Assembly (NCBI GenBank): GCA_019636095.1
Contig: JAHBYF010000006.1
Coordinates: 162,034-226,033 of the forward strand
Reading direction: 5' to 3'
DNA length: 64,000 nucleotides
From: Hyphomonadaceae bacterium
GTDB lineage: Bacteria > Pseudomonadota > Alphaproteobacteria > Caulobacterales > Aquidulcibacteraceae
Positions 24,738 to 33,985 of this stretch are shown one piece after another (the first letter of the stretch is position 1; each line of letters starts with the position of its first letter). Under the pieces are notes generated by a model. That model saw only the letters and a program-made list of their open reading frames with translations, made no database searches and had not been told where the DNA came from. Both the position numbers and the translations under genes were made by a program.

Positions 24738-25791
24738 AGGTGCGAGCAGCCACCGCAGCCACCGAGTCGTCGCTGAACACGCCATCGAGACCAGCCGCAT
24801 AGAAAGCGCGCAATTCGGCATCGAGATTGCCGTGCAACCGCAATGTCTCCTGCGCGCTCGTTACGCCAATCCGCAGCGCGTTAGGCAAGAAGTAGTTTTC
24901 CGGCCTGAACGTCCAAGCGTGGACGAGGAGATTCTTGGCGTGTGCGCGCGCGACGAGATCGGTGGGCGCCCCCAAATTGTTGGCGCCATCGCGCGGAATG
25001 ACGAGAGATTTCTCAACACCGACGCCGACCGCGTATTCGCGGATGCGACGCAGCCCATCGCCTGCAAGCATTTCGGCGTAGCTAGTTCCGCGTTGATCCC
25101 AAGGCCCGCCTTCAGCCGCAGCGAGTTGAATGCACGACCATTGGATCGAGGACATCTGCGCAAGGGCCTGAATAGCGCCAATCTCGAAACACTGCACGTA
25201 CATGATGTTGGCGGCGTTCTGACCGCCTGCTTCATTCACGGCCGCAACAAAGGCAGGCACAGGGTCAACGCCGCATTCGCGCAAGAAGGTAGGATGCTTG
25301 AGTTCGGGATAGATGCCTTTTCCATGTTGCCGCGCTAGAGCAAGCGCCTCGGCAAAGGTCGGAATCTCATAAGTATCGTCGTAGTGCGCGTTATCGGGCC
25401 TTAATTGCGGAATGCGCTCACGCGCGCGCAGTGTTTTCAATTCGGCGAGGGTAAAGTCCTCGACCCACCAACCAACGGCTTCAGCGCCGTCGACAGTCTT
25501 GGACTTCCTGCGGTCCGTAAACTCGGGATGATCGGCGACATTTGTCGTTCCCGAAATTTCGTTCTCGTGGCGGCAAACAAGGACGTGATCCTTGGTTATC
25601 ACGAGGTCAGGTTCGATGTAGTCCGCGCCCTGTTCGATCGCGAGCAGATAGCCCGCAAGCGTATGCTCCGGCCGATACGCGCTCGCGCCGCGATGAGCAA
25701 TGACGATCGGGCGGCGCGCGTTCTCTGCTTCATCCATGCTTGCACATCCTGCGAGCGCAGCTGCACCGAGCAGTACGTCGCGACGATTCAT
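24736..25791 (-). CDS. Glycerophosphodiester phosphodiesterase, exported
   Basis: The start at 25791 overlaps the stop of the upstream gene by ATGA, and gives a 351-residue protein with a lipoprotein signal (VLLGAAALAGC). The catalytic motifs of the GDPD family are present: IAHRGASAYRPEHT, IEPDLVITKDHVLVCRHE, YPELKH and the C-terminal DGVFSDD. It hydrolyses glycerophosphodiesters to glycerol-3-phosphate and an alcohol, probably in the periplasm, for phosphate or carbon scavenging. Confidence 0.9.
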   Translation of the reverse strand: MNRRDVLLGAAALAGCASMDEAENARRPIVIAHRGASAYRPEHTLAGYLLAIEQGADYIEPDLVITKDHVLVCRHENEISGTTNVADHPEFTDRRKSKTVDGAEAVGWWVEDFTLAELKTLRARERIPQLRPDNAHYDDTYEIPTFAEALALARQHGKGIYPELKHPTFLRECGVDPVPAFVAAVNEAGGQNAANIMYVQCFEIGAIQALAQMSSIQWSCIQLAAAEGGPWDQRGTSYAEMLAGDGLRRIREYAVGVGVEKSLVIPRDGANNLGAPTDLVARAHAKNLLVHAWTFRPENYFLPNALRIGVTSAQETLRLHGNLDAELRAFYAAGLDGVFSDDSVAAVAART

Positions 25792-26177
25792 ATGCGTTCG
25801 TCTTGTGGGGCCACTTTCGTGGTTAGCAGACCCACGAACAGAATCGAGCCCCCGAACAGGAGCGACCATGCGCCGAAGGTTGCATCGAGGGTCGCGTCGA
25901 GATTCGGAAACGCGGTGGGAAATTCGTGGGTGAGAAAGGCATTGAGCAAGATCACCGGAAGCGCGAGGCCAATCGCCGCCTCGCCCTCGTCACCCGCGGC
26001 TTCGCCGAGCAGCTTCAGACAGACGAAGCCCAGGAGAAGACCGGCTGCGGCGCCCGAAACAAAGGTGATCAGCCGCAGTGATTCATCGGGCAGGAAGAAA
26101 TATTGACCCGCGAACCGGAATGCAGCCGCAATGCCAAGCCAAAGCAGAAATCCGATAAACATCGCGCGAATAATCAT
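25788..26177 (-). CDS. DUF5367-type membrane protein
   Basis: A 129-residue protein with four hydrophobic segments (about residues 5-22, 35-60, 68-90, 100-122), resembling the DUF5367 family. Function unknown. It is the first gene of a two-gene unit with the glycerophosphodiesterase, overlapping by four bases. Confidence 0.7.
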   Translation of the reverse strand: MIIRAMFIGFLLWLGIAAAFRFAGQYFFLPDESLRLITFVSGAAAGLLLGFVCLKLLGEAAGDEGEAAIGLALPVILLNAFLTHEFPTAFPNLDATLDATFGAWSLLFGGSILFVGLLTTKVAPQDERI

Positions 26178-26265
26178 ACAAAATTCTCCCCCCGGCCGAT
26201 GTCGAGCGACATAAGCCTAGCGACCACTGCTTGAAGGCGGTTTTCGGGCATAGGGCGTTCCCGCC

Positions 26266-27405
26266 TCATTCCTTCAGCATTTCACGCGAGACGATGACGC
26301 GCATGATTTCATTGGCGCCTTCGAGAATGCGATGCACGCGGAGGTCGCGCACAATCCGTTCGACCTCGTAGTCCGCCAGATAGCCATACCCGCCATGTAG
26401 TTGCAGGGCTTGGTCAGCAACCTTGAATGCGGAATCGGTAACAAACCGCTTCGCCATTGCGCAGTATTTCGTCGCATCTGGCGTTTTCGCATCAAGCTTG
26501 CGTGCGGCCGCGTGCAGCAGCGCGCGAGATGCGGCGAGTTCCGTTTCCATATCAGCCAATGTAAACTGAGTATTCTGAAAATCCGCCAGGCGCTTGCCGA
26601 ACTGCTTGCGCTCTTTCACGTACGCCAACGCCCGATCGAGGGCGTCTTGCGCGCCACCCAACGCGCAAGCGGCAATGTTGAGACGCCCACCGTCGAGCCC
26701 TTTCATCGCATACTTGAAGCCCTCACCTTCAGGGCCAATGCGGTTCTCGACTGGTATTCTGCAATCTTCGAAATTTACGATCGCCGTGGGCTGAGCGCGC
26801 CAGCCCATCTTATCTTCGTTCTTCCCAAAGCTCAGGCCCTTTGTCTTGTCGGGCACCAACACCGTCGAAATCCCTTTGGGGCCATCCTCGCCGGTGCGGC
26901 ACATGAGAACATAGAGGTCAGAGAACCCAGCGCCCGAAATGAACGCCTTCGAGCCATTGATGACATATTGCGAATTGCCATCGGGTTTGGCCGTCGTGCG
27001 CAAAGCGCCAGCATCTGACCCCGAGCCCGGTTCAGTCAGGCAATAGGAAGCGATCTTCTCCATCGTCGTCAGCTTCGGTAGCCACGCCGCGCGCTGCTCG
27101 TCGCTGCCGAAGCTATCGATCATCCACGAACACATGTTGTGGATTGAAAGGAAGGCGGCGGTCGCAACGCAACCGCGCGACAGCTCCTCGAAGATCAAAG
27201 CGGCGTCGAGCCGCGTAAGCCCCGAACCACCATACTCTTCGCGCACATAGATACCGCCAAATCCAAGTCCGGCGAGTTCCTGCAGCACCGCGCGGTTCAG
27301 GCCTTCCTCCTCCCAACGTGCTGCATTGGGACGAAGCTTTTCCTGCGCGAAACTGCGCGCGGTTTCGACGATAAGTTCTTGGTCTTCCGTAAGTTGCGCA
27401 GACAT
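26266..27405 (-). CDS. Acyl-CoA dehydrogenase
   Basis: This 379-residue flavoenzyme has the family signatures CLTEPGSGSDAGALRTTA and QALQLHGGYGYLADYEVERIVRD...ILEGANEIMR. It introduces an alpha-beta double bond into an acyl-CoA and passes electrons to ETF. The overall sequence is closest in feel to isobutyryl/short-branched-chain enzymes of valine breakdown, but no mmsA or mmsB lies beside it, so the chain specificity is uncertain. It is monocistronic. Confidence 0.92.
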   Translation of the reverse strand: MSAQLTEDQELIVETARSFAQEKLRPNAARWEEEGLNRAVLQELAGLGFGGIYVREEYGGSGLTRLDAALIFEELSRGCVATAAFLSIHNMCSWMIDSFGSDEQRAAWLPKLTTMEKIASYCLTEPGSGSDAGALRTTAKPDGNSQYVINGSKAFISGAGFSDLYVLMCRTGEDGPKGISTVLVPDKTKGLSFGKNEDKMGWRAQPTAIVNFEDCRIPVENRIGPEGEGFKYAMKGLDGGRLNIAACALGGAQDALDRALAYVKERKQFGKRLADFQNTQFTLADMETELAASRALLHAAARKLDAKTPDATKYCAMAKRFVTDSAFKVADQALQLHGGYGYLADYEVERIVRDLRVHRILEGANEIMRVIVSREMLKE

Positions 27406-27538
27406 TGTTCCCTCGTTGCGCCGCTTATAGCGCTACGTCCCGCCAGCGCCAGCGTTCCGGATCAGGAACCTGTCGTGCTCTTAGGTGTTTTCGCTGTGCC
27501 GGCCCGCGTCCGGGGCGTGCTTTGAAGGAGACCAATCA

Positions 27539-27796
27539 ATGCTTAAGACGTTCGCTACGGCAGTCGCCGCGGCCGCCATGCTGAGCTTGGCCGCCTGCGA
27601 TGGGGGCAGCGCCGAGAAAGCCGGCGAAAACGCAGATTCAGCGATCGAAGAAGCAACGCAAGGCCACGAAAATCTGGGTGATGGCCCGCTCGAACAAGCC
27701 GGCGAAAGCATCGATCAAGCGACCGGCAATCAAAACAACGATGCCGCCGACGCCGTCAGCGACGCCACCGATGGCGACCCGAACACCCATCCCTAG
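27539..27796 (+). CDS. Small lipoprotein with NTHP C-terminus (paralogue 1)
   Basis: An 85-residue precursor with a lipobox MLSLAACDGG and a strong ribosome site (GAAGGAG) before the ATG at 27539. The mature part is Ala/Asp/Glu/Asn/Gln-rich and helical, ending in DGDPNTHP. It resembles entericidin-like or small envelope lipoproteins and shares its plan and C-terminus with the gene at 34824. The codon-level function is unknown; an envelope-stress or structural role is possible. Confidence 0.8.
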   Translation: MLKTFATAVAAAAMLSLAACDGGSAEKAGENADSAIEEATQGHENLGDGPLEQAGESIDQATGNQNNDAADAVSDATDGDPNTHP

Positions 27797-27856
27797 TCGC
27801 GAACGTCATTCCGGCGGCCTGACCACGCCGTAACAACGAATCGCAATTGCGATCGA

Positions 27857-27888
27857 ACTCCCCGTGCGTTTAGAAGCGCGCGGGGAGT
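27857..27888 (+). promoter_or_regulatory. Hairpin that buries the ribosome site of the DMT permease gene
   Basis: Twelve-base arms ACTCCCCGTGCG (27857-27868) and CGCGCGGGGAGT (27877-27888), with one G-T wobble and an eight-base loop. The 3' arm contains GGGGAG, the only ribosome-site-like sequence before the ATG at 27893. It may act as a translational switch or be a remnant terminator of the lipoprotein gene. Confidence 0.5.
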
Positions 27889-27892
27889 CTTG

Positions 27893-28840
27893 ATGTTTGC
27901 GCGTTTGCCGCCGGCGCTGGTGTTGACACTAGCCATCGTAACCGGCTCCGCCATGGACGCGACAATCAAGCACTTGGCGCAAACCAATTCCGTGCTCCTC
28001 GTCGCGTTCGGGCGTTACCTGTTCGGCGCGTTGTTCTCTGCCCTGCTATGGTGGCGCGCTGGCCATCCCACAATCACCAAGGAGATGTGGCGCGCTCACG
28101 GTTTGCGCGGATTCGTTATTGCAACCTGCGCGGTGACTTTCTTCTGGTCGCTCTCGGTCCTTCCGCTGGCCGAAGCAGTCACGCTGTCGTTCATCTATCC
28201 TTTGCTCGCGCCGTTCGTTGCTGCGCTGATCCTGAAAGAGCGCGTGCGCGCGCAAAGCTTGATCTGCGCAGTGATCGGCTTTGCTGGGGTTATCGTCGCG
28301 ATGCAAGGCGCGCCGAGCAGCGCAGAATCGCCCGATCATGATCTCGGCGTCGTCGCGGCGCTCGTCGCGGCCAGCTTCTTTTCAATTGCGATGGTGCTTC
28401 TCCGCGAACGCGCACAAAAGGATGGACCTTTGATCGTCAGCCTGATGACGAGCGTTGTCCCAGGTATGATCCTGTTTGTTCCAGCGCTATTTCTGGCCGT
28501 GAATATGCCGGCGTTCATCAACACTGCGATGGGAACGCATCTGCCCTCCGCCGCCTCGGTGCTTGTTTTGGACGAATGGTGGTTCTTCCTGCAGATGGGC
28601 GCGCTGGCGGCAGGTTTTATGTACCTCATGGCGCAGGCCTACGCGCGGGCGGAAGCTCAGCAGCTTGCACCAATTCACTACACGGAACTTATCTACGCGA
28701 GCGCCATCGGCTTCATGGTATTCCATGAGACGCCGCGTGTGCAGATCTACCTCGGCGCGGCATTGATCATAGCCGCCTGCCTTTGGGCCGCTTACGATGA
28801 GCGTCGTCTCGCACTCAAACCCAAGGAAAGCGTATCGTGA
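27893..28840 (+). CDS. DMT-superfamily (EamA) permease
   Basis: A 315-residue inner-membrane protein with ten hydrophobic segments in two EamA repeats (GRYLFGALFSALLW and later LVAASFFSIAMVLLRERA). Such permeases export or import small metabolites or amino acids; the substrate is unknown. It overlaps the thioesterase gene by four bases. A TTG one codon earlier could also start it. Confidence 0.9.
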   Translation: MFARLPPALVLTLAIVTGSAMDATIKHLAQTNSVLLVAFGRYLFGALFSALLWWRAGHPTITKEMWRAHGLRGFVIATCAVTFFWSLSVLPLAEAVTLSFIYPLLAPFVAALILKERVRAQSLICAVIGFAGVIVAMQGAPSSAESPDHDLGVVAALVAASFFSIAMVLLRERAQKDGPLIVSLMTSVVPGMILFVPALFLAVNMPAFINTAMGTHLPSAASVLVLDEWWFFLQMGALAAGFMYLMAQAYARAEAQQLAPIHYTELIYASAIGFMVFHETPRVQIYLGAALIIAACLWAAYDERRLALKPKESVS

Positions 28841-29226
28841 GCTTCGACACATCCCTCATTCCGTTCGCCAAGACATTGGGTGTCGAGATCATCGAGGCGT
28901 CGCTCGACCGCGTCGTGGGCAAATTGTTGGTGCGCCCGGAACTCTGCACCACCGGCGGCACGCTGCATGGCGGTGCGGTGATGTCGCTGGCGGATTCGCT
29001 TGGCGCTGTCGGTGCGTTCCTCTCTTTGCCTGAAGGGGCGCGCGGCACGACGACGCTTGAGAGCAAGACAAATTTCTTGAGCGCCGCCAAGATGAACACG
29101 ACGGTCACCGCCGAAGCAACACCGGTTCACTCAGGCAAACGCACCGGCGTGTGGCAGACCAAGATCACAAGCGAAGACGGCAAAGCCGTCGCGCTCGTGA
29201 TCCAGACTCAGATGGTGCTGACCTAG
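28837..29226 (+). CDS. PaaI-type hotdog thioesterase
   Basis: The 129-residue protein has the hotdog signature TGGTLHGGAVMSLADSLGAV of PaaI/YbgC-type acyl-CoA thioesterases, which hydrolyse aryl- or acyl-CoA. It is translationally coupled to the permease upstream and overlaps the convergent EF-G-like gene by four bases. Substrate unknown. Confidence 0.88.
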   Translation: MSFDTSLIPFAKTLGVEIIEASLDRVVGKLLVRPELCTTGGTLHGGAVMSLADSLGAVGAFLSLPEGARGTTTLESKTNFLSAAKMNTTVTAEATPVHSGKRTGVWQTKITSEDGKAVALVIQTQMVLT

Positions 29227-31220
29227 GCGCTCGCTTGCGTCTGCGCGCGCTTGGCGACGTCATCGGCGCGCCGGCCAGTGACCTCAACCATGTGATCGAA
29301 CGTCGCTTCGAACGTGGCCAGCCCCTGGGTTAGCGACCGCAACTCGATGATGAAGTTCTGCCGCTCGCTGTGCGGCAGATAGACATCGACGCGATCCCAA
29401 CCAGGCCAGCCCTCGCGCGGTTCGAAGCCCAAGATCTGGCCGTTGTGCGCCGATACAGCCGAGTTGATCTTCGGCGTGCCGCTGCTTGGCGTGTAGATCG
29501 AAAGCTTCTCCACCGGCTCAAGCAGAACCGATCCGCACTTCTCCATCGCTTCCACCATGCCAATGCGGCCCGCTTGCTGGAACGAGTGCTCGCTAGAGTC
29601 CACCGAGTGGAACGATCCGTCGATCAACGTGACCGAGACATCCACGACAGGAAAACCAATCGCGCCTTTGGCCATCGCGTCTTTCACGCCAGCCTCGACC
29701 GCCGGAATCCACTGACGCGGAATGGCGCCGCCGGTAATCTTGTCGACGAACTGAAAGCCTTCTCCGCGCGGGAGCGGCTTCACCTGTATGACGCAATCAC
29801 CGAATTGTCCGTGGCCGCCTGTTTGCTTCTTATGCCGACCGCGCACTTCCGCATCCTTGCGCAGGCTTTCTTTGTATGGGGTTGACGGCGGCGCAGTTGA
29901 GACATCGACATTAAAGCGCGCTTTCAAGCGGTCGAGCACGGACCGCAAGTGCGGTTCACCCTGGCCCTGCAACAGAATTTCGTGCGTCGTCTGATCGTGA
30001 ACGACATCGAGACCGGCGTCTTCCTCGACCAATTTCTGCAAAGCGCCAGAAAGGCGAACATCGTCCTTCCGATCCTTTGTTGCGATCGCCACTTGATAGA
30101 CCGGGAAGCGTTTCTTGAAGCTGATCTTGATCTTTTGCGGGCCGCTTGCGCCCAAAAGGTCGCCAGCGGCCACGGGATCGAGTTTGCCCAAAGCGGCGAT
30201 ATCGCCCTCCGGCGCACGGGAGACTTTCTTGGTCTGTGCGCCGTTTACCGAGAAAAGCGCCCCAGGCCGTTGCTGCGACCCGTCGCTCAGCGTGATCTGA
30301 TCGCTGTCGCTAAGCGCCGATCCGAAGGCGCGTACATAGGCCAGTTTGCCGGCCTGCCCTGCGTGTGAGATCTTCATCACGTAGGCGCCATTGCCGGATA
30401 GTCCCAGTCGCGCCGCAGCGTATTTCGGTTCCGGGGTATCGTGTCTCAGCGCCTTCAACAGCCGCCGCACGCCATTGCCGTTTGCGGTCGATCCAAAGAA
30501 GACCGGCGCGATTAGCCCTGCGCGAAGCTCGGCGACGAGATCGCGGAACACGGTGTCGCGATCGGGCGTGATGTCTGAAAGCAGCTTCTCCATCAGCTCA
30601 TCATCGAAATCGGCAAGTTGCTCAAGCAGATGAAAGCGCGCTTCAGTCTCGCGCTCAGTCAAATCTTTCGGAATGTCGACAATTTCGGAGGGTTTGCCCT
30701 GCTGATAGCGATAAGCACGCTCCAGAGCGAGGTCGACGAAGCCGGTGACCTTCTCGCCTTCCCAAATCGGAATTTGACGCGCCACCAGCGGCGTTGTCGA
30801 CACCGGCTGCAGCGCTTCCAGCAGATCGCGGATGCGCCCGCGCGCCGTGTCGATCTTGTTGATGAATATCGCGCGTGGGATCTGCAAATCCTCAAGCGCC
30901 TTGAGATAGGGCTGGACCAGCACCGCCTTGTCCGGATCAGGATCAGCAACCACGATGGCGAGATCGACAGCCGGCAAGGCGAAGTCTGCGTCGGCGAGGA
31001 AATCTACGGCGCCCGGGGCGTCAATAAGGGCGTAATGATCGCCCATGAAATCGATGGCGGTGAATTGAGTTTCGGTCGATTGGCCTGCCGCGGCCGGGGA
31101 AATTCCCGCGCCACCCGAAGCAGCAGAAGCCAGAGCTTGGATCAACGCCGTCTTGCCCGCTCCGGTCGGACCGACGACGGCAATAGCCCTTACAACATTA
31201 GCCGATTTGCTTTCAGGCAT
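29223..31220 (-). CDS. EF-G-like protein with an unusual G domain
   Basis: A 665-residue protein with the domain order of elongation factor G: G domain, domain II, and C-terminal domains III-V. The G domain is non-canonical. The P-loop is GPTGAGKT (residues 17-24), the switch-I RGIT motif is absent, and the DxxG motif reads DAPGAVDF (67-74) with Ala where the catalytic His normally is; NKID is retained. Such EF-G-like paralogues occur beside the essential EF-G in alphaproteobacteria; their ribosomal role is unclear. The ATG at 31220 is the better start (MPESKS...). Confidence 0.85.
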   Translation of the reverse strand: MPESKSANVVRAIAVVGPTGAGKTALIQALASAASGGAGISPAAAGQSTETQFTAIDFMGDHYALIDAPGAVDFLADADFALPAVDLAIVVADPDPDKAVLVQPYLKALEDLQIPRAIFINKIDTARGRIRDLLEALQPVSTTPLVARQIPIWEGEKVTGFVDLALERAYRYQQGKPSEIVDIPKDLTERETEARFHLLEQLADFDDELMEKLLSDITPDRDTVFRDLVAELRAGLIAPVFFGSTANGNGVRRLLKALRHDTPEPKYAAARLGLSGNGAYVMKISHAGQAGKLAYVRAFGSALSDSDQITLSDGSQQRPGALFSVNGAQTKKVSRAPEGDIAALGKLDPVAAGDLLGASGPQKIKISFKKRFPVYQVAIATKDRKDDVRLSGALQKLVEEDAGLDVVHDQTTHEILLQGQGEPHLRSVLDRLKARFNVDVSTAPPSTPYKESLRKDAEVRGRHKKQTGGHGQFGDCVIQVKPLPRGEGFQFVDKITGGAIPRQWIPAVEAGVKDAMAKGAIGFPVVDVSVTLIDGSFHSVDSSEHSFQQAGRIGMVEAMEKCGSVLLEPVEKLSIYTPSSGTPKINSAVSAHNGQILGFEPREGWPGWDRVDVYLPHSERQNFIIELRSLTQGLATFEATFDHMVEVTGRRADDVAKRAQTQASA

Positions 31221-31383
31221 AGCGCACACTCCCTTGTTTCCCATTACGGGGTTGGGGCGGCGCCAGCGGCCGGCGCCGCTTCTCGCTTATGTCGGCCTGT
31301 CCAGGCCGGGGCCTCACTGTTTCACCGAAACAACTGGCGCGCAACGGGGAGCGTAAATGAAGCGAATGTCAGGAGGATATGGT

Positions 31384-31452
31384 GGGTGACACACACTCAT
31401 GGTGGCTGCCTTCACCGAGCGGCGCGGGCTCTTGCGTGAGTGTGTGTCACCC
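31384..31452. repeat. Inverted repeat between the merR and EF-G-like genes
   Basis: Perfect 16-base arms GGGTGACACACACTCA (31384-31399) and TGAGTGTGTGTCACCC (31437-31452), separated by 37 bases. It begins four bases after the stop of the MerR gene and lies about 160 bases upstream of the EF-G-like start, so it may be a terminator-like structure or a recombination/regulatory site. There is no T-run. Confidence 0.75.
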
Positions 31453-31455
31453 GGC

Positions 31456-32229
31456 CTAACCGGCCTGCAGTGCGTTTATGGCGCGGGTAATAAAGGCAAA
31501 ATGCGCCCCGCCCATCGGCATGGACGGGCGCAGGTCCGGATCGGCGAGCGCTTCGCTGTTCATGCGCGCCGCCGCCCGCATCAGGGAGGCATCGCCCTGC
31601 GTGAATTCATCGATCAGGGCTTTCGCACGGCGCGCAATATCCTGGGCTCTTTCGCTCGTAGGGTCTGGGTCGGCCCCAAGCGCATCGATGTCCGCAAATA
31701 CCTGCGTCCACGCTGCGCCGACGCGCGCTTGATCTTCCGCCGAGAACGGACGCGAACGCAACTCACTCAATTGCTCCGGCGTGTAGTGCTTCTGCGCCAG
31801 CGCCTCCATCTTAGGCGACCACTTCATCTCAGACATTGCCGTACTCCTAACGAGCTTTCCCAACTCGTCCGGGGAGAGGTGCTGTTTGCCTTTGAGCTTC
31901 GCGCGTGCCTGACGCACCAGCGCCAAGGCTGTCTCCGCCTCCGTGCGTGCGTCTTCCAGAGCGGCCTCTTGCAGCGCCAACGCCGCCGCAAGATCACCGC
32001 TGCCACGCAGCAGCTCACCGATACGCTTCAACGGCAGACCAAGCTGTTTCAGCGCCAAAATGGCAGAGAGCCGCTCGATCTCCGGCTGACGGTAGATCCG
32101 CCAGCCAGCCACCGTCCGCGCCGGTCTCAGCAGCCCTGCGTCCTCGTAGACACGCAGCGCTTTGACGGAGACGCCAAAGCGCTTCGCCACCGCGGCTGCC
32201 GTTTCCTGAAATACGCTGGGCTTCATCAC
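31456..32229 (-). CDS. MerR-family regulator with TipAS-like domain
   Basis: A 257-residue protein: MerR DNA-binding head (residues 10-78, AKRFGVSVKALRVYEDAGLLRPART), a long dimerisation helix, and a C-terminal TipAS-type domain (about 130-255, HYTPEQLSELRSRPFS...AARMNSEALADPD). TipAS domains bind thiopeptides or other multidrug ligands and activate transcription. It is monocistronic. Confidence 0.88.
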   Translation of the reverse strand: MMKPSVFQETAAAVAKRFGVSVKALRVYEDAGLLRPARTVAGWRIYRQPEIERLSAILALKQLGLPLKRIGELLRGSGDLAAALALQEAALEDARTEAETALALVRQARAKLKGKQHLSPDELGKLVRSTAMSEMKWSPKMEALAQKHYTPEQLSELRSRPFSAEDQARVGAAWTQVFADIDALGADPDPTSERAQDIARRAKALIDEFTQGDASLMRAAARMNSEALADPDLRPSMPMGGAHFAFITRAINALQAG

Positions 32230-32437
32230 CTTCCTCGAACGGCCAGACTATGCAGCCCGGACCTTAGGGACGGCTCAAGCAGATTTTTCAGATAAAATGC
32301 AGAGGGCTGATATAGGCCCGAGGCGGCCCCTCTCCGAATGGATGGCGCGGCGAGAGGCTTCGCGGCTCGCGTTTCACCGCCGCCGATGTTCAAGCGGCGA
32401 CGTTGCGATTGACGGCGAGCGCCGCAGCACGTGCAAC

Positions 32438-32941
32438 CTAATCGGTGGTCATCTCTGGCCAGTGCGACTCGTTGGGAGACAGCAGCACCCAAGTTTCCGC
32501 CAGCTTGCCGTTCTCGATGCGATACTCCTGAAGCCCGGTGCGGGATCGGGGTTCCCCGGTTTGGCCATCTGTCCAAGTCATCGTGAACCGGGTCCAGACG
32601 CGATCTCCCACGATCGATCGCTCATGCACTTCGAAAGTTAGATTCGGCAACGTGCGGAGCTGCCTGATCTCAGCTGTGTATTCCTCGCGGGTCACGATCC
32701 GATCCCCCGCGCGAACTCCTGTCTGTTCGTGCCGTACATACCGCTCGTTCAGGCAATCGGGAACCAGATCGTACCTGCCCTCGCGCCAGACCTGAATGTC
32801 CCAGCGATCCATCAGCGTTTCGATTTCCGCCCGCGGGCTGGCCGTCTGTGAATGCGCCGTTGCGCCAACGGCCTGAGTCTGACACGCGCCAACCGCGGGC
32901 AGCAACACCAGCGAAATCACGATCGCGCGCAAACTGTTCAT
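32438..32941 (-). CDS. Lipoprotein with NTF2/SnoaL-like domain
   Basis: Start at 32941 (MNSLRAIV...) gives a lipobox LLPAVGAC and a 167-residue precursor. The mature part has the NTF2-like/SnoaL order (ETLMDRWDIQVWREGRYDLVPDCLNERYVRHE...TMTWTDGQTGEPRSRTG). Such proteins bind small hydrophobic ligands or act as cyclases; here it is a surface or periplasmic lipoprotein of unknown role. Confidence 0.78.
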   Translation of the reverse strand: MNSLRAIVISLVLLPAVGACQTQAVGATAHSQTASPRAEIETLMDRWDIQVWREGRYDLVPDCLNERYVRHEQTGVRAGDRIVTREEYTAEIRQLRTLPNLTFEVHERSIVGDRVWTRFTMTWTDGQTGEPRSRTGLQEYRIENGKLAETWVLLSPNESHWPEMTTD

Positions 32942-33064
32942 TGTTCCCCCCGCCGTGAATTGCTTGTTGGAACAGCAAAGCGCCATTTGCCAGGCATGCT
33001 CAGCGCGATCATTGCTGACCGGTAGACACGAAGACGAAAGATGGTTTCCGGCGAAAAGCCCACC

Positions 33065-33985
33065 TCACCGATCCGGCAAGGGGATGAATTCCGTGTCGTC
33101 CCCCGGCACGGCGCCGAAGCGTCCCGCCTTCCAATCTTCCTTCGCCTGCTCGATCCGCTCCTTGCGCGATGAGACAAAATTCCACCAGATGTGCCGCCGT
33201 CCCAGATTGGCGCCGCCGAGCAACAGGAAACGCGCCGGCGCCAGCGCCTTGATCGTGATCGCATCACCAGGCCGGAAGATGAGCAGACGTCCCTTCTCGA
33301 ACCGGTCGCCGGCAATCTCAATTTCTCCGCTCGTCAGATAAAGCCCGCGCTCCTCATGCTCGGCGCCAAGCGGGAGCGAAGCTCCCGCATCAAGCTGCGC
33401 GTCTGCATAGAACATCTCTGAATAAGTCTTCACCGGCGAAGCTTTGCCGTAGAGCGAGCCGGCAATCACGCGCACGAGCTTTCCGCCCTCGTCGATCACC
33501 GGCAACTCATTGATGCCGTGATGCTTGAAGAACGGTTCGCTCTCCTCGTGCGCTTCTGGGAGCGCCACCCAGGACTGAATCCCGGAAATCGGTGAGCCGG
33601 TATCCCTCAATTCACCCGGCGTGCGCTCTGAATGCGCGATCCCGCGTCCAGCATTCATCCAATTTACATCGCCTGGCTTGATTGCCTGCGCCGAGCCCAG
33701 CGTATCGCGATGAAAAATCTGACCCTCGAACAAGTAGGTGACGGTGGCGAGATTTATGTGCGGATGCGGAAGCACATCGAGGCCCTTGCCCACATCGAAA
33801 TGCGCTGGGCCAAACTCATCCCAAAAAATGAACGGGCCCACCATCCGCTTCTCAATCGCCGGTAACGCGCGCCGCACCATGAAGTTATCGCCGAGTTCTC
33901 GCGGCTTTGGTTCCAGCGTGATCATCACTGCAGCTTGCGTGCCTTCAGAGGCAGGAGGTGTTGCGTCGCCAGGACGAATGCTCAT
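33065..33985 (-). CDS. Pirin-family cupin protein
   Basis: The 306-residue protein has the two-cupin pirin fold, with the metal motif [16 protein letters not shown]...HRDTLGS in the N-terminal half. Bacterial pirins such as YhhW act as quercetin dioxygenases or metabolic regulators. It overlaps the PAP2 gene by ATGA and is the second gene of that unit. Confidence 0.9.
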   Translation of the reverse strand: MSIRPGDATPPASEGTQAAVMITLEPKPRELGDNFMVRRALPAIEKRMVGPFIFWDEFGPAHFDVGKGLDVLPHPHINLATVTYLFEGQIFHRDTLGSAQAIKPGDVNWMNAGRGIAHSERTPGELRDTGSPISGIQSWVALPEAHEESEPFFKHHGINELPVIDEGGKLVRVIAGSLYGKASPVKTYSEMFYADAQLDAGASLPLGAEHEERGLYLTSGEIEIAGDRFEKGRLLIFRPGDAITIKALAPARFLLLGGANLGRRHIWWNFVSSRKERIEQAKEDWKAGRFGAVPGDDTEFIPLPDR

